A DNA stretch of 64,000 bases. Source: Bacillota bacterium (GTDB lineage Bacteria; Bacillota; Clostridia; Acetivibrionales; DSM-1351). Positions 63,798-64,000 of the stretch are shown here, one piece after another. Within the stretch, counting starts at the first letter, position 1; the number at the start of each line of letters is the position of its first letter. The translations under genes were made by a program, and so were the position numbers. A model generated the notes under the pieces. That model had not been told where the DNA came from, ran no database searches, and was given only the letters and a program-made list of their open reading frames with translations. The stretch covers positions 61,131 to 125,130 of the forward strand of contig JAEZIB010000161.1 of assembly GCA_023416275.1 (NCBI GenBank), written 5' to 3'.

Positions 63798-63848
63798 AAT
63801 TACATATTTTTGTTTAAATAAAAATAATTACGATTTAAGATAAGCATT

Positions 63849-63874
63849 AAGCCAGGGATTCCTGGCTTTTTTGA
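63849..63874 (+). terminator. spoIIID terminator
   Basis: AAGCCAGG, loop GATT, CCTGGCTT, then TTTTGAG. Confidence 0.85.
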
Positions 63875-63894
63875 GTTATGGGCTTTAGCCTGTT

Positions 63895-63975
63895 GAGCAT
63901 AAGGTGAGTTTCTCGGCAGAGAAATGAGCCATGCGAAACAATCAACCACCCGCTATGCGGGTGCGCGACAGAAGT
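63895..63975. mobile_element. Hairpins at window edge, possible IS200/IS605 element end
   Basis: TTTCTC-GGCA-GAGAAA is followed by the perfect palindrome CACCCGCTATGCGGGTG (63947-63963) and GCGCGACAGAAGTTATAC. Subterminal hairpins of this sort mark the ends of IS200/IS605 elements, whose TnpA would lie beyond the window. The call rests on structure only. Confidence 0.35.
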
Positions 63976-64000
63976 TATACAAAAAAATCACCTTTCCGTT

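Overview
The window is an AT-rich chromosomal segment of a spore-forming, hydrogen-producing anaerobic clostridium. SpoIIID, a YtaF-like sporulation protein, a HydE hydrogenase maturase, bifunctional AdhE behind Rex-type operators, strong AGGAGG ribosome sites, TTG/GTG starts and a tRNA-Trp T-box all point to class Clostridia. The set of secreted Kelch, NHL and FecR proteins, the CHASE2 cyclase and the eukaryote-type hexokinase would suit Ruminiclostridium or a relative; that placement is inference. No phage, CRISPR array, rRNA or tRNA gene was seen.

Layout. 0-3.5 kb: end of an FtsX-type permease and two ABC ATPases, the second carrying a C-terminal AbrB-like domain. 3.7-10.8 kb: zinc-ribbon protein, isoprenylcysteine-type methyltransferase, membrane chemoreceptor, a tiny Cys-rich protein, a symporter with its small accessory subunit, and a secreted protein. 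11.4-19.8 kb: flavodoxin-fold reductase plus EFR1-type ferredoxin, a beta-lactamase-fold lipoprotein with a damaged active site beside a decayed second copy, a small alarmone synthetase, an ECF sigma factor with a DUF4179 partner, and an amidase. 20-21.3 kb: hexokinase. 21.5-28.7 kb: complete trpEGDCFBA on the minus strand behind a T-box leader. 28.9-35.4 kb: YtaF, DUF1836 protein, SGNH hydrolase, TPR protein, nucleoid-associated protein and CapA. 35.9-42.8 kb: a signalling and surface cluster (GAF-HD-GYP, CHASE2-adenylate cyclase, DUF3307, SLH/NHL protein, FecR protein with a 66-bp repeat tail). 43.2-46.5 kb: deoB, cobU, cobS and an HPr-like gene with a partial tandem copy. 46.5-53.5 kb: DeoR regulator plus an orphan sugar ABC ATPase, divergent from a complete ChvE-GguA-GguB-type monosaccharide importer. 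54-61.2 kb: adhE, iron alcohol dehydrogenase, hydE and cysK. 61.7-64 kb: copper-amine-oxidase-N/Kelch secreted protein and spoIIID.

The least expected content is non-coding. A family of short MITE-like elements (terminal repeats near ACTCAACTTTCCCA) has three long copies, two with perfect 5-bp target duplications, and many fragments, including one inside the trp operon. Copies carry or lack internal hairpin modules, and one such module recurs inside an unrelated repeat. Between chvE and gguA lie two tandem, multi-stem repeats whose differences preserve base pairing. At the right edge are strong hairpins resembling the end of an IS200/IS605 element.

Metabolically the genes fit a sugar-fermenting anaerobe: monosaccharide import, ATP-dependent hexose phosphorylation, NADH reoxidation to ethanol through Rex-controlled AdhE, hydrogenase maturation, and tryptophan synthesis tuned by tRNA-Trp charging.
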